Of a stretch of 64,000 bases of DNA, positions 54,007-63,863 are shown piece by piece. Under the pieces are notes generated by a model, which did no database searches, had not been told where the DNA came from, and saw only the letters and a list, made by a program, of their open reading frames with translations. Within the stretch, counting starts at the first letter, position 1. Every line of letters begins with the position of its first letter. Source of the DNA: an uncultured Clostridia bacterium. Lineage in GTDB: Bacteria > Bacillota > Clostridia > Christensenellales > CAG-314. A program made the position numbers and the translations under genes. The stretch covers positions 62,001 through 126,000 of the forward strand of contig CANRFV010000005.1 in assembly GCA_947629985.1 (NCBI GenBank), given 5' to 3'.

Positions 54007-54036
54007 ATTATACTTCTTACAGTTGTAAGATGTCAA
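54007..54036 (-). promoter_or_regulatory. Consensus promoter of the DUF975 gene with palindromic operator in the spacer
   Basis: Minus strand TTGACA-TCTTACAACTGTAAGAAG-TATAAT (18-bp spacer). Confidence 0.8.
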
Positions 54037-54070
54037 TATATTTTCTTACAAATGTGAGAAAATAATTTTG

Positions 54071-54289
54071 ATGGCAAATGTAAATTACGGAGAAAAATTC
54101 AGGCAAAACCTGATATATTTACGTACATCGCGCGGTTTGGGTCAGGTAAAACTTGCCGAAGAAATAGGCGTAAGCAAGGGGTGCATAAGTTTGTGGGAAA
54201 ACGGACTGCGCGAGCCGAGCATGTCTTGTCTTATTGCGTTGGCAACGTATTTCGACGTGTCGATAGACGAACTTGTGGGAATAGTTTAA
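54071..54289 (+). CDS. XRE-family HTH regulator
   Basis: MANVNYGEKFRQNLIYLRTSRGLGQVKLAEEIGVSKGCISLWENGLREPS. Confidence 0.88.
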   Translation: MANVNYGEKFRQNLIYLRTSRGLGQVKLAEEIGVSKGCISLWENGLREPSMSCLIALATYFDVSIDELVGIV

Positions 54290-54564
54290 CGACGGACGCG
54301 TTGTGCCGTTTATTAAATGTTACTTGGCGCGCAATGATATAAAGCGCTGCCGCTTGCGACAATTTTATTTCCGCAAAAGTTAATACCGTTGCCAATCGAC
54401 GCGCGGCGTGTTACGCGGCGCGTATACAAACGAAAAACAAGCGGTTGCCGCGTTAAAACGGCAATTTTTTTACGAAATTTTATCGGTTATTTATATTAAA
54501 CAGCCAAGTTGCAAAATAATGTTCGAATATTGATATTTAACTATTGACGACAATTGATATAACA

Positions 54565-54690
54565 CAATCGACAGTCGGGCGAACCCGACTTGTTTGTATT
54601 TACTTATTTACGAATTACTTATTCGCGACATTTGGTATCCGAATCGCCATTCGGGCGAACCCGACTTAACGATATTTACTTATTGCAACA
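54565..54690. repeat. Two-copy direct repeat (~77-bp period) with GTCGGGCGAACCCGAC hairpin
   Basis: AATCGACAGTCGGGCGAACCCGACTTG...TATTTACTTATT and AATCGCCATTCGGGCGAACCCGACTTA...TATTTACTTATT. Confidence 0.7.
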
Positions 54691-54723
54691 TTTACGCAAT
54701 AACACAGCGGGCGCATAACGAAA

Positions 54724-54768
54724 AAAACAGCGCCCGACGGCATATCGGAGTACCGAACGGGCGCGCAA
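54724..54768 (-). terminator. Terminator of engB
   Basis: Minus strand GCGCCCG..CGGGCGC followed by TGTTTTTTT. Confidence 0.75.
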
Positions 54769-54844
54769 AAAACTTGATTTTGCCTATATGGGGTGTAAAA
54801 ATGCGTAACGCGCGGTAAAATTTGCGCAAAAACGCAAGCGGCGG

Positions 54845-55468
54845 TCAATCGTCTACGCCTGCGGCGTTACAGGCGGCAAGCACTTGCTCTATTTTGTTCA
54901 ATACCGCGTCTTTGCCCGTTTTGGCAAGGGCGGATACTGGCAAAACGTCGTCCTGACCGAGTTTGAAAAAGTTGGCTATTGCGCGGCACCTGTTTTTTAC
55001 CTGACTTTTGGGCAATTTGTCCGCTTTGGTGGCTATTACCGTAAACGGCACATTGTTTGCAAACAGGTAATTGTACATCGTGGCGTCGTCGCGAGTGGGT
55101 TCGTGCCTGATATCCACCAAAAAAAACACTTGTTTAAGCATTTGTTCGTTGGCAAGATATTTTTCCAACAGATCCGCCCATTTGAGTTTTTCTGCGTCGG
55201 ACACCTTGGCAAAACCGTACCCCGGCAGATCCGCAAGCAAAAATTCCTGCCCGGGCTTGCCGTCGTTGATCAAAAAGTAGTTGATAAGACGCGTTCTGCC
55301 CGGCAATTTGGACGTGCGCGCAAGTTTGCCGTCGTTTACCAAAAAGTTTATAAAACTGCTTTTGCCCACATTGGACTTGCCGGCAACCGCTATCTGCGGC
55401 AGATCGGACACAATGCACTGCGAGTACGTCGCCGCGCCTTTTACGTAGGACGAGTTGAGTATTATCAT
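54845..55468 (-). CDS. engB: Ribosome biogenesis GTP-binding protein YsxC/EngB
   Basis: AGKSNVGKSSFINFLVNDGKLARTSKLPGRTRLINYF; DLPGYGFAKV; ATKADK. Confidence 0.96.
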   Translation of the reverse strand: MIILNSSYVKGAATYSQCIVSDLPQIAVAGKSNVGKSSFINFLVNDGKLARTSKLPGRTRLINYFLINDGKPGQEFLLADLPGYGFAKVSDAEKLKWADLLEKYLANEQMLKQVFFLVDIRHEPTRDDATMYNYLFANNVPFTVIATKADKLPKSQVKNRCRAIANFFKLGQDDVLPVSALAKTGKDAVLNKIEQVLAACNAAGVDD

Positions 55469-55507
55469 AATTGTCTTGCGTTGTGCGGCAATTACGCCAC
55501 ACAGTTG

Positions 55508-57895
55508 TTAAATAAGCGAGTTTATTTCGCTGCCGCTATGCACCGAAGCGTAAGCGTTGGCGCTGAAATTGCGGTTGTCGCCGTCGGGAAAGACCAGCGC
55601 GTTGTCGTACACGGTTGCAATGTCGTCGGCAAGCACAAAAGTAATTTTGTCGCGCACTTCCTTGGGAATCTCTTCCAGATCCTTGGCGTTGCCCTTGGGA
55701 ATGATAACTTTGGTTATGCCCAGACGGTATGCCGCAAGCGCTTTTTCGCGCAGTCCGCCGATAGGCAAAACCTTGCCACGCAACGTAATTTCGCCCGTCA
55801 TTGCCACTTTGCCGCTTACCGGTATGCCCGAAAACGCCGACATTACCACAGTAGCCATCGTTACGCCGGCAGACGGACCGTCCTTGGGAATGGCGCCTTC
55901 CGGTACGTGAATGTGTATGTCGGTTTTTTCGAAGGCGGACTTGTCTATGCCGTACTTGTCGGCAAGACTTTTTACCAGCGAAATTGCCGTGCGGGCGGAT
56001 TCCTTCATAACGTCGCCCAAATTGCCCGTCAACTGCACTTCGCCCTTGCCGGGAAACAGCGTTGCGTCCACGTTGAGCGTTACTCCGCCCACGCGCGTCC
56101 AAGCCAGCCCGCGGGCGCTGCCTACCGCGTCGCCTGCAAGTTGCATTTCGTCGCGATATTTTTCCGCGCCCAAAAATTCGTGCAAATTGTCGGGGGTTAC
56201 CGTTACCTTGGCGTCGGGATCTTCCACCAAACGCAGCGCCACCTTGCGGCAAATTGCGGCAATTTCGCGTTCGAGACTGCGCACGCCCGATTCGCTTGTG
56301 TAGCGTTCGATAATCTTGGCGTAAGTTTCGTCGGAAATTTGCACCGCGCCTTCGGGAATACCGTGCAAAACAAGGTTCTTTTTGAGCAAAAACTTGTTGG
56401 CTATGGCAATTTTTTCCAATTCCGTATAGCCGCTGAGTTCTATTATCTCCATACGGTCCAACAACGGTTCGGGAATGTCGTCTGTGGCGTTTGCCGTGCA
56501 TACGAACAGCACTTTGCTAAGATCGTACGGCACTTCGAGATAGTGGTCGGTAAAACTGAAATTTTGTTCGGGATCCAAAACTTCCAACATGGCGCTTGCG
56601 GGGTCGCCGCGGTTGTCCATGCCCATTTTGTCTATTTCGTCAAAAAGCAATACGGGGTTGATACACTCGGCTTGTTTCATCATATAGATGATCTTGCCGG
56701 GGATAGCGCCTACGTATGTGCGCCTGTGTCCGCGTATTTCCGCTTCGTCCCGCACGCCGCCCAAACTTACGCGCACATATTTGCGCCCCAATGCGCGCGC
56801 TATACTGCGCACAATGGACGTTTTACCTACGCCCGGAGGTCCCACAAAACACAGTATGGGCCCGTTAAGTTTGCCCGTAAGTTGCATTACCGCAAGATAT
56901 TCCACAATGCGGTCCTTTATTTTTTCCAAACCGTAATGATCTTCGTCCAATATGCGGCGGGCAAGCGCAAGATCCTTGTTGTCTTGGGTCTCCTTGCTCC
57001 ACGGCACGTCGCACAGCCAATCCAGATAGTTGCGTATAACTGCCGCGTCCGGCGAAGTGGACGACATTTTGGACATACGGTTAAGTTCTTTGGTGGCTTT
57101 TTGCGCCACTTCTTCGGGCATTCCGCTGTTTTTTATTTTGTCGAGATATTCCTGCTTTTCGTTGGCGTCCTCGCCCAGTTCGGCGGAAATAGCCTTCATC
57201 TGTTCGCGCAGATAATATTCCTTCTGTCCGTCGGCAACCTGCTTTTTTACGCGGTTGGCAATGCGCTTTTCCGCGGAAGCCAGATCCAACTCTCCAACGA
57301 TGTAAGCGCAAATTTTTTCGAGACGCGTTTCGATGTCCGTCTCTTCCAACACATTTTGCCGCTCGGGCAAACGCGTTACGATTTCGTTGGCGATGACGTT
57401 GGTAAACGACAGGTAATCGATTTGCTGTTCGCCATAAAAATCTTTTAGTTCCAACTTGGAAATGTCCTTCTTGATGTCGGCAAGTTTGCCAATGTACAGC
57501 AACGTCTGCTCGAACAGGGCGCGCGTTTCGCTGTCGTTTTTGCAAGTAAATTCCAGCGATTCCGCATTGGCGAAAATGATGCTGTCGCTAATCGTCCAAT
57601 GTGTTATATGCGCCGCTTCCAACGTGTTTACCAATACCGCCATCGATTCCACCGTGGCGCTTTCCACCGAAGCGATTTCGGCAATTACGCCCGTGGAATA
57701 GAAATCCGACGTCGACTTGGGGTCGGATTTGTTCGGGTCCACCTGACTGACTATAATAAATTTACCGCCGTTTTCCAAGGCGAATTTAAGCGCATTGCGC
57801 GAAATATCCCGCGCAATAGACAACTTTGCCTTGACATTGGGAAAGAAGAAATTTCCGCGCATTGCCAATACGGGAAGATTGTCGTAATTGTTCAC
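55508..57895 (-). CDS. lon: ATP-dependent protease Lon
   Basis: GPPGVGKTSIVRSIARALGRKYVRVSLGG; proteolytic DGPSAGVTMAT. Confidence 0.97.
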   Translation of the reverse strand: MNNYDNLPVLAMRGNFFFPNVKAKLSIARDISRNALKFALENGGKFIIVSQVDPNKSDPKSTSDFYSTGVIAEIASVESATVESMAVLVNTLEAAHITHWTISDSIIFANAESLEFTCKNDSETRALFEQTLLYIGKLADIKKDISKLELKDFYGEQQIDYLSFTNVIANEIVTRLPERQNVLEETDIETRLEKICAYIVGELDLASAEKRIANRVKKQVADGQKEYYLREQMKAISAELGEDANEKQEYLDKIKNSGMPEEVAQKATKELNRMSKMSSTSPDAAVIRNYLDWLCDVPWSKETQDNKDLALARRILDEDHYGLEKIKDRIVEYLAVMQLTGKLNGPILCFVGPPGVGKTSIVRSIARALGRKYVRVSLGGVRDEAEIRGHRRTYVGAIPGKIIYMMKQAECINPVLLFDEIDKMGMDNRGDPASAMLEVLDPEQNFSFTDHYLEVPYDLSKVLFVCTANATDDIPEPLLDRMEIIELSGYTELEKIAIANKFLLKKNLVLHGIPEGAVQISDETYAKIIERYTSESGVRSLEREIAAICRKVALRLVEDPDAKVTVTPDNLHEFLGAEKYRDEMQLAGDAVGSARGLAWTRVGGVTLNVDATLFPGKGEVQLTGNLGDVMKESARTAISLVKSLADKYGIDKSAFEKTDIHIHVPEGAIPKDGPSAGVTMATVVMSAFSGIPVSGKVAMTGEITLRGKVLPIGGLREKALAAYRLGITKVIIPKGNAKDLEEIPKEVRDKITFVLADDIATVYDNALVFPDGDNRNFSANAYASVHSGSEINSLI

Positions 57896-58059
57896 TTTAC
57901 ACCTCTGTTAGTTTACGTCGGCGCAGACTAAGCAAACGCCGCTGTGTTAGTGTGTGCCATTGCGGCGCAAATTATATGGCGCATACCGCACCGCCGCCGT
58001 TAGCACAATTGTAAGTAAAGAATATTATAAAATAAATTGTCGATAATGGCAACAAAACA

Positions 58060-58502
58060 AAGTGAGATTTTTCCGCCGTTGGCGGAAAAGTGAGATTTGT
58101 TCGCATTCGCGAACAGTAATATTATTCGCTGTCGCGAATAGTGCAACATTGCCCTTGGGCAAATATTGTTCGCTGACGCGAACAGTGAGATTTTTCCGCC
58201 GTTGGCGGAAAAGTGAGATTTACGCGCAAGCGCGTAAGTGAGATTGTTTGCTTGCGCAAACAGTTGCGGCGTTTTTTATTTGAAACTATTTTAAGCAATA
58301 AAAAAATAATTGCCGAAGAATAATCTCTTTCGGCAATAATATTTTTCAAATAAAGTCAACCTTAACTTTGCCGATAGGCAAAATAACACTTTTCCGTCGC
58401 AGACGGAAAAATATAACTGTTTGCGTAGCAAACAATACCACTCGCCGCAGGCGAATAACACTGTTTACGAAGTAAACACTATCACTGTTCGCGTAAGCGA
58501 AC
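58060..58502. repeat. Hairpin-cassette array, copy 2 (lon-clpX intergenic)
   Basis: Same linkers, same centre and same module vocabulary as 262-684, with cassettes gained or lost. Confidence 0.87.
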
Positions 58503-58722
58503 ACTCGGAGCGAGTGTATCCCCCGCAAAATAATCTGCAACGAGTATGCCGCGCAAAATATTATTTTTTATAGCGCGAGTGCTGTTGCAATTCAAAACAA
58601 TCTGCAACAAGTGTGCCGCACCTTGTTAGGTGCGGCACACGAAGTGAAGCCGTTTTGAATGCAATATCTACCATTCCCTGCGGTATACGCAGTGAAGCCT
58701 TTTTGCGGGGGATATGCGAGCG
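58503..58722 (-). repeat. Terminal-inverted-repeat element (family B) 3' of clpX
   Basis: GTATCCCCCGCAAAA...TTTTTGCGGGGGATATGC; ends about 2 bp from the clpX stop. Confidence 0.78.
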
Positions 58723-58723
58723 A

Positions 58724-59941
58724 TCAACTTGCGCGGCGCGTAACCAGCGGTTCTTTGTTGCCTTCTACGCTTTGGCGAGTAATGCGCACCGACGCCACAT
58801 CGCCGCGAGACGGCGCTTCGTACATACAGTTGAGCATAAGGTTTTCCAACACGGAACGCAAGCCGCGCGCGCCGGTTTTTAACCGAATGGACTTTTCCGC
58901 AATGGCGCGCAATGCGTCTTCGTCAAATTGCAACTCTATGCCGTCCATACGGAACAGTTTTTGATACTGTTTTACAAGGGCGTTTTTCGGTTGGGTAAGT
59001 ATTTGCACAAGAGCGTTTTCGTCCAGCGGCGACAGTCCCACCGTAATGGGCAACCTGCCCACAAATTCGGGAATAAGCCCGTATTTGATAAAATCCTGCG
59101 GTTGTAAATTTTTTACCAATTGCGCGTGGTCTATTTCTTCGGTACTCTTTATTTGATTGCCGAAGCCCAATCCAGCGCCCTGTTGACGCTTTTCGGCGAT
59201 TTTTTCCAACCCGACAAATGCGCCGCCGCAAATAAACAATATGTTGGTAGTATCTATTGCGATACTTTCCGCCTGCGGGTGTTTGCGGCCGCCCTGCGGG
59301 GGTACGTTGGCGATTGTGCTTTCGATTATTTTAAGCAACGCCTGTTGCACGCCTTCGCCCGAAACGTCGCGAGTAATGGATACGTTTTCGGTTTTTTTGG
59401 CAATTTTGTCTATTTCGTCGATATAAATTATACCGCGCTCCGCCTTGTCGATATCGTAATCGGCAGCCTGAATAAGTTTGAGCAATATATTTTCCACGTC
59501 TTCGCCAACGTAGCCCGCTTCGGTAAGCGTGGTTGCGTCCGCAACGGCAAATGGAACGTCCAACACGCGCGCGAGCGTTTTGGCAAGCAAAGTTTTGCCG
59601 CAACCCGTAGGTCCCAGCATAAGAATGTTGCTCTTTTCCAATTCGACATCGTCGCTGTCGCGTTCGCCGTACAGTACGCGCTTGTAATGATTGTACACGG
59701 CAACCGCAAGAGTGCGCTTGGCTTCGTCCTGACCTATTACGTACTTGTCCAATTCCGCCTTGATCTCTTCCGGCTTGGGAAGTTTGATCGAGTCGGAGTG
59801 AGACGACTGCGCGGCTTCGCTTTTAAGCACATTTACGCACGCTTCTATGCAGTTGTCGCAAATGCACACGCCCTGCGGACCGGCAAGCATTCTTTGCACT
59901 TCGTCTTCGCTTTTTCCGCAAAAATCACATTTATTATGCAT
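58724..59941 (-). CDS. clpX: ATP-dependent Clp protease ATP-binding subunit ClpX
   Basis: [11 protein letters not shown] zinc domain; [43 protein letters not shown]. Confidence 0.97.
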   Translation of the reverse strand: MHNKCDFCGKSEDEVQRMLAGPQGVCICDNCIEACVNVLKSEAAQSSHSDSIKLPKPEEIKAELDKYVIGQDEAKRTLAVAVYNHYKRVLYGERDSDDVELEKSNILMLGPTGCGKTLLAKTLARVLDVPFAVADATTLTEAGYVGEDVENILLKLIQAADYDIDKAERGIIYIDEIDKIAKKTENVSITRDVSGEGVQQALLKIIESTIANVPPQGGRKHPQAESIAIDTTNILFICGGAFVGLEKIAEKRQQGAGLGFGNQIKSTEEIDHAQLVKNLQPQDFIKYGLIPEFVGRLPITVGLSPLDENALVQILTQPKNALVKQYQKLFRMDGIELQFDEDALRAIAEKSIRLKTGARGLRSVLENLMLNCMYEAPSRGDVASVRITRQSVEGNKEPLVTRRAS

Positions 59942-59968
59942 TGTTACTCCTGAATGACGGTAATTTTG

Positions 59969-60553
59969 TTATTTGCGAGTGTAAAACACCTTGTCTACTA
60001 TGCCGTACTCCTTGGCTTCTTCGGCTGTAAGATAGTTGTCGCGATCGGTATCGCGCTCCACCGTTTCCACGTCCTTGCCGACGTTTTCCGCAAGCAAAGC
60101 GTTAAGTTTGTTTTTGATTTTGAGCAGTTGTTTGGTCTGAATTTCCACGTCGGAAGCCTGCCCTTGCGAACCGCCCAATACCTGATGGATCATTATCTCA
60201 CTGTTGGGCAGTGCGTAACGTTTGCCCTTGGCGCCGCTTGAAAGCAAAAACGCGCCCATGCTTGCCGCCATACCTATACATATTGTAGATACGTCGCAAC
60301 GGATATAACGCATTGTGTCGTAAATTGCCAAACCTGCGGTAACTTCGCCGCCGGGGCTGTTGATGTACAGCGAAATATCCTTGGTGGGGTCCTTGGATTC
60401 CAGATAAATAAGTTGCGCAACAACAAGATTTGCCACTTCGTCGGTTATTTGCCCCGACAAAAACACAACGCGATCTTCCAGTAGACGGGAATATATGTCG
60501 TAACTTCTTTCGCCGCTGTCTACGCGGTCTACAACCATGGGAACAAGTGTCAT
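59969..60553 (-). CDS. clpP: ATP-dependent Clp protease proteolytic subunit
   Basis: [49 protein letters not shown]. Confidence 0.97.
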   Translation of the reverse strand: MTLVPMVVDRVDSGERSYDIYSRLLEDRVVFLSGQITDEVANLVVAQLIYLESKDPTKDISLYINSPGGEVTAGLAIYDTMRYIRCDVSTICIGMAASMGAFLLSSGAKGKRYALPNSEIMIHQVLGGSQGQASDVEIQTKQLLKIKNKLNALLAENVGKDVETVERDTDRDNYLTAEEAKEYGIVDKVFYTRK

Positions 60554-60612
60554 AATTATCTCCTTAAATTACGCGTCGGGCACTGATTTTACCCGACGCC
60601 CGCAAGCGTTTT

Positions 60613-61905
60613 TTACGCGATTGTGTTTACCTTTTTGAGCAGGTCGAACAGTTTGTCCGTAACCGATTGATTTTCGAAATACGCTCTGTCTTCCGCCGTG
60701 AACTGCTTGCTTACTTCTTCGAACGTGGAGCCTATGCGCTCGGCATATTCGCGTATTTTGGCGTCAACTTCGCTTTGGTCGGCAACGATTTTTTCCGCTT
60801 TGACTATTTCTTCCATTACCAACGTTGTGCGCACTGTCTTTTCGGCGGCGGGACGCTGCATATTGCGCAGATCTTCCATTTTGGTTTGAGTTTGCGCCAA
60901 ATAGTCGTCAAGGTCGATGTTTCTGTAACCCCAGCGATATTTCAGGTCCTCTATCATACGGTCGATCTGTTCTTCCACCATTTCGGCGGGAATATTTATC
61001 GTAGTGCCTTCCACTATCTTGTCGATAAGTTTGCGCTCGTCTTCGTTTTCCGCCTGTTTGGTAAATTCGTCCGTAAACTGTTGACGAATACTCTTTTTGT
61101 AATCGTCCAACGTGTCGAACTCGCTTACGTCCTTGGCAAACTCGTCGTCCACTTCGGGCAATTCCTTGCGATTTATGCTCTTGACGGTTACCGTAAACAC
61201 CGCCGCTTTGCCGGCAAGTTCAGCCGCGTGATACTCTTGGGGGAAGGTAACGTTGATGTCGCGCGTTTCGTTGATTTTTAAGCCCACAAGTTGCTCTTCG
61301 AAGCCTTCGATAAATGTATGCGAACCGATGTCCAACGTCTGGTCGGTTGCGGTGCCGCCTTCAAACGCCACGCCGTCAACCTTGCCGCAGTAATCGAGAG
61401 TGATCCTGTCTCCGTCGGCAACCGCGCGGTCCGTTACTTCGATAAAACGCGCGTGCTGATCGCGAACGCGTTGCAATTCCTTGTCCACGTCGGCGTCTTC
61501 CACCGCGCGAACGGGCGTTTTGTCGATCTTCAAGCCCTTGTATTGTCCCAATTCAAACTGCGGACGAACGGTAACTTTTACGGCAAAAGTTATGTTTTTG
61601 TCGTCGATTTTTACCGATTTTTCGTCGATGGCGGGGCGCGCTACGGGCTGTACCTCTTTATTTTTATCCAAAAACTCAACGTAATATTCTTGCGCGGCAA
61701 GATAAAGGGCGTCTTCGAAGAAAAGACCTTTGCCGTAGCGCTGTTCCAACACTACCTTGGGAACGTGTCCCTTGCGGAAGCCCGGTACGCTGTACTTGCC
61801 CTTATTTTGTTCGTAGGCGCGCATATCGTACTTTGCCCAATCGCCCACGGGCGTTTTGAATGTTACCGTCAATGTGTTTTCTTGTCTCGATTGCGTATAT
61901 TTCAT
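60613..61905 (-). CDS. tig: Trigger factor
   Basis: VPGFRKGHVPKVVLEQRYG signature; PPIase domain; RBS GGAGG before MKYTQSRQ. Confidence 0.95.
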   Translation of the reverse strand: MKYTQSRQENTLTVTFKTPVGDWAKYDMRAYEQNKGKYSVPGFRKGHVPKVVLEQRYGKGLFFEDALYLAAQEYYVEFLDKNKEVQPVARPAIDEKSVKIDDKNITFAVKVTVRPQFELGQYKGLKIDKTPVRAVEDADVDKELQRVRDQHARFIEVTDRAVADGDRITLDYCGKVDGVAFEGGTATDQTLDIGSHTFIEGFEEQLVGLKINETRDINVTFPQEYHAAELAGKAAVFTVTVKSINRKELPEVDDEFAKDVSEFDTLDDYKKSIRQQFTDEFTKQAENEDERKLIDKIVEGTTINIPAEMVEEQIDRMIEDLKYRWGYRNIDLDDYLAQTQTKMEDLRNMQRPAAEKTVRTTLVMEEIVKAEKIVADQSEVDAKIREYAERIGSTFEEVSKQFTAEDRAYFENQSVTDKLFDLLKKVNTIA

Positions 61906-62097
61906 GTTGTCCTCCAACTGTTATTTACACGATGGGGCAAATGTGCCCATACGTTATTATTGTAACACAACCACGCCCTTTTTGCAATCAAATTACGCTC
62001 TAAATAATGCCGTCGCCGACGCAACTCGCCATTTTTTGTTGACAAGTTTGTAAAAATAAGTAACATATAATTACAAATATTATCGGGAGCAAAAAGT

Positions 62098-63801
62098 ATG
62101 GCTTACGACGCGCTGAATCTGTCAGTACTGTGCGGAGAACTAAAACAGACGCTTGTCGGCGGTAAAATTACGAAAATTTATCAACCGGAAAGGGACGAAA
62201 TTATTTTGTTTGTGTTCAACAAACAAACTTACCGCTTGCTTATTTCCGCAAACGCGGGCGTAAACCGCATACATCTTACCGAAATGCCGACGGACAACCC
62301 CAAGACGGCGCCGTCGTTTTGCATGCTGCTGCGCAAACACATTACCAACGCCACCGTTACCGACGTTACGCAAATGCCTTACGAACGCGTTGTGCAACTT
62401 GATTTATACGTAACCGACGAACTTGGGTACAAAAAACAAATGTACCTTATCTTCGAACTGACGGGCAAAACATCCAACATAATACTTGCCGACGGCGACT
62501 ACACCGTGCTGGACAGCATAAAACATCTGCCGCAGGATATTAACAGCAAACGCATAATTATGACGGGTACAAAATATACGTTCTTTTTGCCGCAGGACAA
62601 GATAGTGCCCTTCGATTACCCGCGCGTGCAACTGTTTTTGTCGCAATGTTGCGCGCCGTTGCGCACCGTTTTGCCCGAAACGCTGTTGGGCGTATCGCAA
62701 GATACGGTAAACGAAATAACTTGCGGGTTGGACGAAAACGACCACTCCGAAGCAAACAATGCGCGCGTAATGGCGCGGTTGAAAGAATTTGAACAAAACC
62801 TTTCCGCGCCGCGCCCCAACGTTGTGCTTGCCGACGGCACGCCTACCGACGTGTGCCCGTTTGATTACCGCAGCAAAAAGGGCGAAAAAATTTACTATGC
62901 CACCCTTAACAAAGCGCACGACAACTACTACTACCTGCTGGACAAGGCAAAAAGATTTGCCGACAAAGCCAAGTCTGTATCTACTTTGGTAAAAAACGCC
63001 GTTTCGCGCACGGAAAAGAAACTTGCTTTGCAGCGGCAATGCGTGTTGGAAGCGGAGGACAGAGAACGGTTTAAGCAATACGGAGACCTGATACTATCCA
63101 ACTTGTGGGCAATACGGCAGGACAGCGACTCGTTGACCTGCGCCGATTACTACAACGGCGGCGAAGTAACCATTCCGCTGAATAAGGCGCTGTCGCCGCA
63201 ACAAAACGCGCAGGCGTATTACAAAAAATACCGCAAATTGAAGTCGTCGGCAATGCACAACGCGCAACTTGCCGAACAAAACGCCAAGTTGTTGGATTAC
63301 CTTATTACCGTAAAGCAAAGTTTGCGCTACTGCACCGATTACGACGATCTGCTGCAAATACGCCAAGAACTTGCGGATATAGGTCTGATAAACGACAAAC
63401 GATCGGGCAAAAAAGCCGCCGAACCGCCCGTAAGACCGCTGCGTTACGAAATTGACGGCTATACCGTATGGGTGGGAAAAAACAACGTTCAAAACAATTT
63501 TGTTACCTTTAAGTTGGCAAAAAGTACCGATATATGGCTGCACACGCACTCGGTACATTCGTCGCACGTAATTGTCGTAAACGACAAAACGGGCGATGTG
63601 CCCGACAACGTTATTACCGCGGCGGCGGAAATTTGCGCATACTACTCGCAGGCAAACGGCGGCGGCAAAACCGACGTGGACTACACCGCCAAAGCCAACG
63701 TAAAAAAGCCGCCAAAAGCGGCATTGGGGTACGTAATTTACAATACGTATCGCACCGTTACGGTAAATCCCGACCGCCACATAGCGCAACTTGTTTTGTA
63801 A
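62098..63801 (+). CDS. rqcH: RqcH / NFACT-family protein
   Basis: KITKIYQPERDEIILFV N-terminus; HTHSVHSSHVIV (DxR/H NFACT-R-type) C-terminal domain; YTAKANVKKPPKAALGYV. Confidence 0.93.
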   Translation: MAYDALNLSVLCGELKQTLVGGKITKIYQPERDEIILFVFNKQTYRLLISANAGVNRIHLTEMPTDNPKTAPSFCMLLRKHITNATVTDVTQMPYERVVQLDLYVTDELGYKKQMYLIFELTGKTSNIILADGDYTVLDSIKHLPQDINSKRIIMTGTKYTFFLPQDKIVPFDYPRVQLFLSQCCAPLRTVLPETLLGVSQDTVNEITCGLDENDHSEANNARVMARLKEFEQNLSAPRPNVVLADGTPTDVCPFDYRSKKGEKIYYATLNKAHDNYYYLLDKAKRFADKAKSVSTLVKNAVSRTEKKLALQRQCVLEAEDRERFKQYGDLILSNLWAIRQDSDSLTCADYYNGGEVTIPLNKALSPQQNAQAYYKKYRKLKSSAMHNAQLAEQNAKLLDYLITVKQSLRYCTDYDDLLQIRQELADIGLINDKRSGKKAAEPPVRPLRYEIDGYTVWVGKNNVQNNFVTFKLAKSTDIWLHTHSVHSSHVIVVNDKTGDVPDNVITAAAEICAYYSQANGGGKTDVDYTAKANVKKPPKAALGYVIYNTYRTVTVNPDRHIAQLVL

Positions 63802-63863
63802 ATTTCAACGCTCTTGCCGCTACGTTGCCGCAGCCGCAAGAGCGCTACTTATATTACCCGATT

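Noticed and set aside
63815-63857. Terminator of rqcH (GCTCTTGC..GCAAGAGC)
   Set aside because: An inverted repeat is present but no T tract follows on either strand, so it was not called as a terminator.
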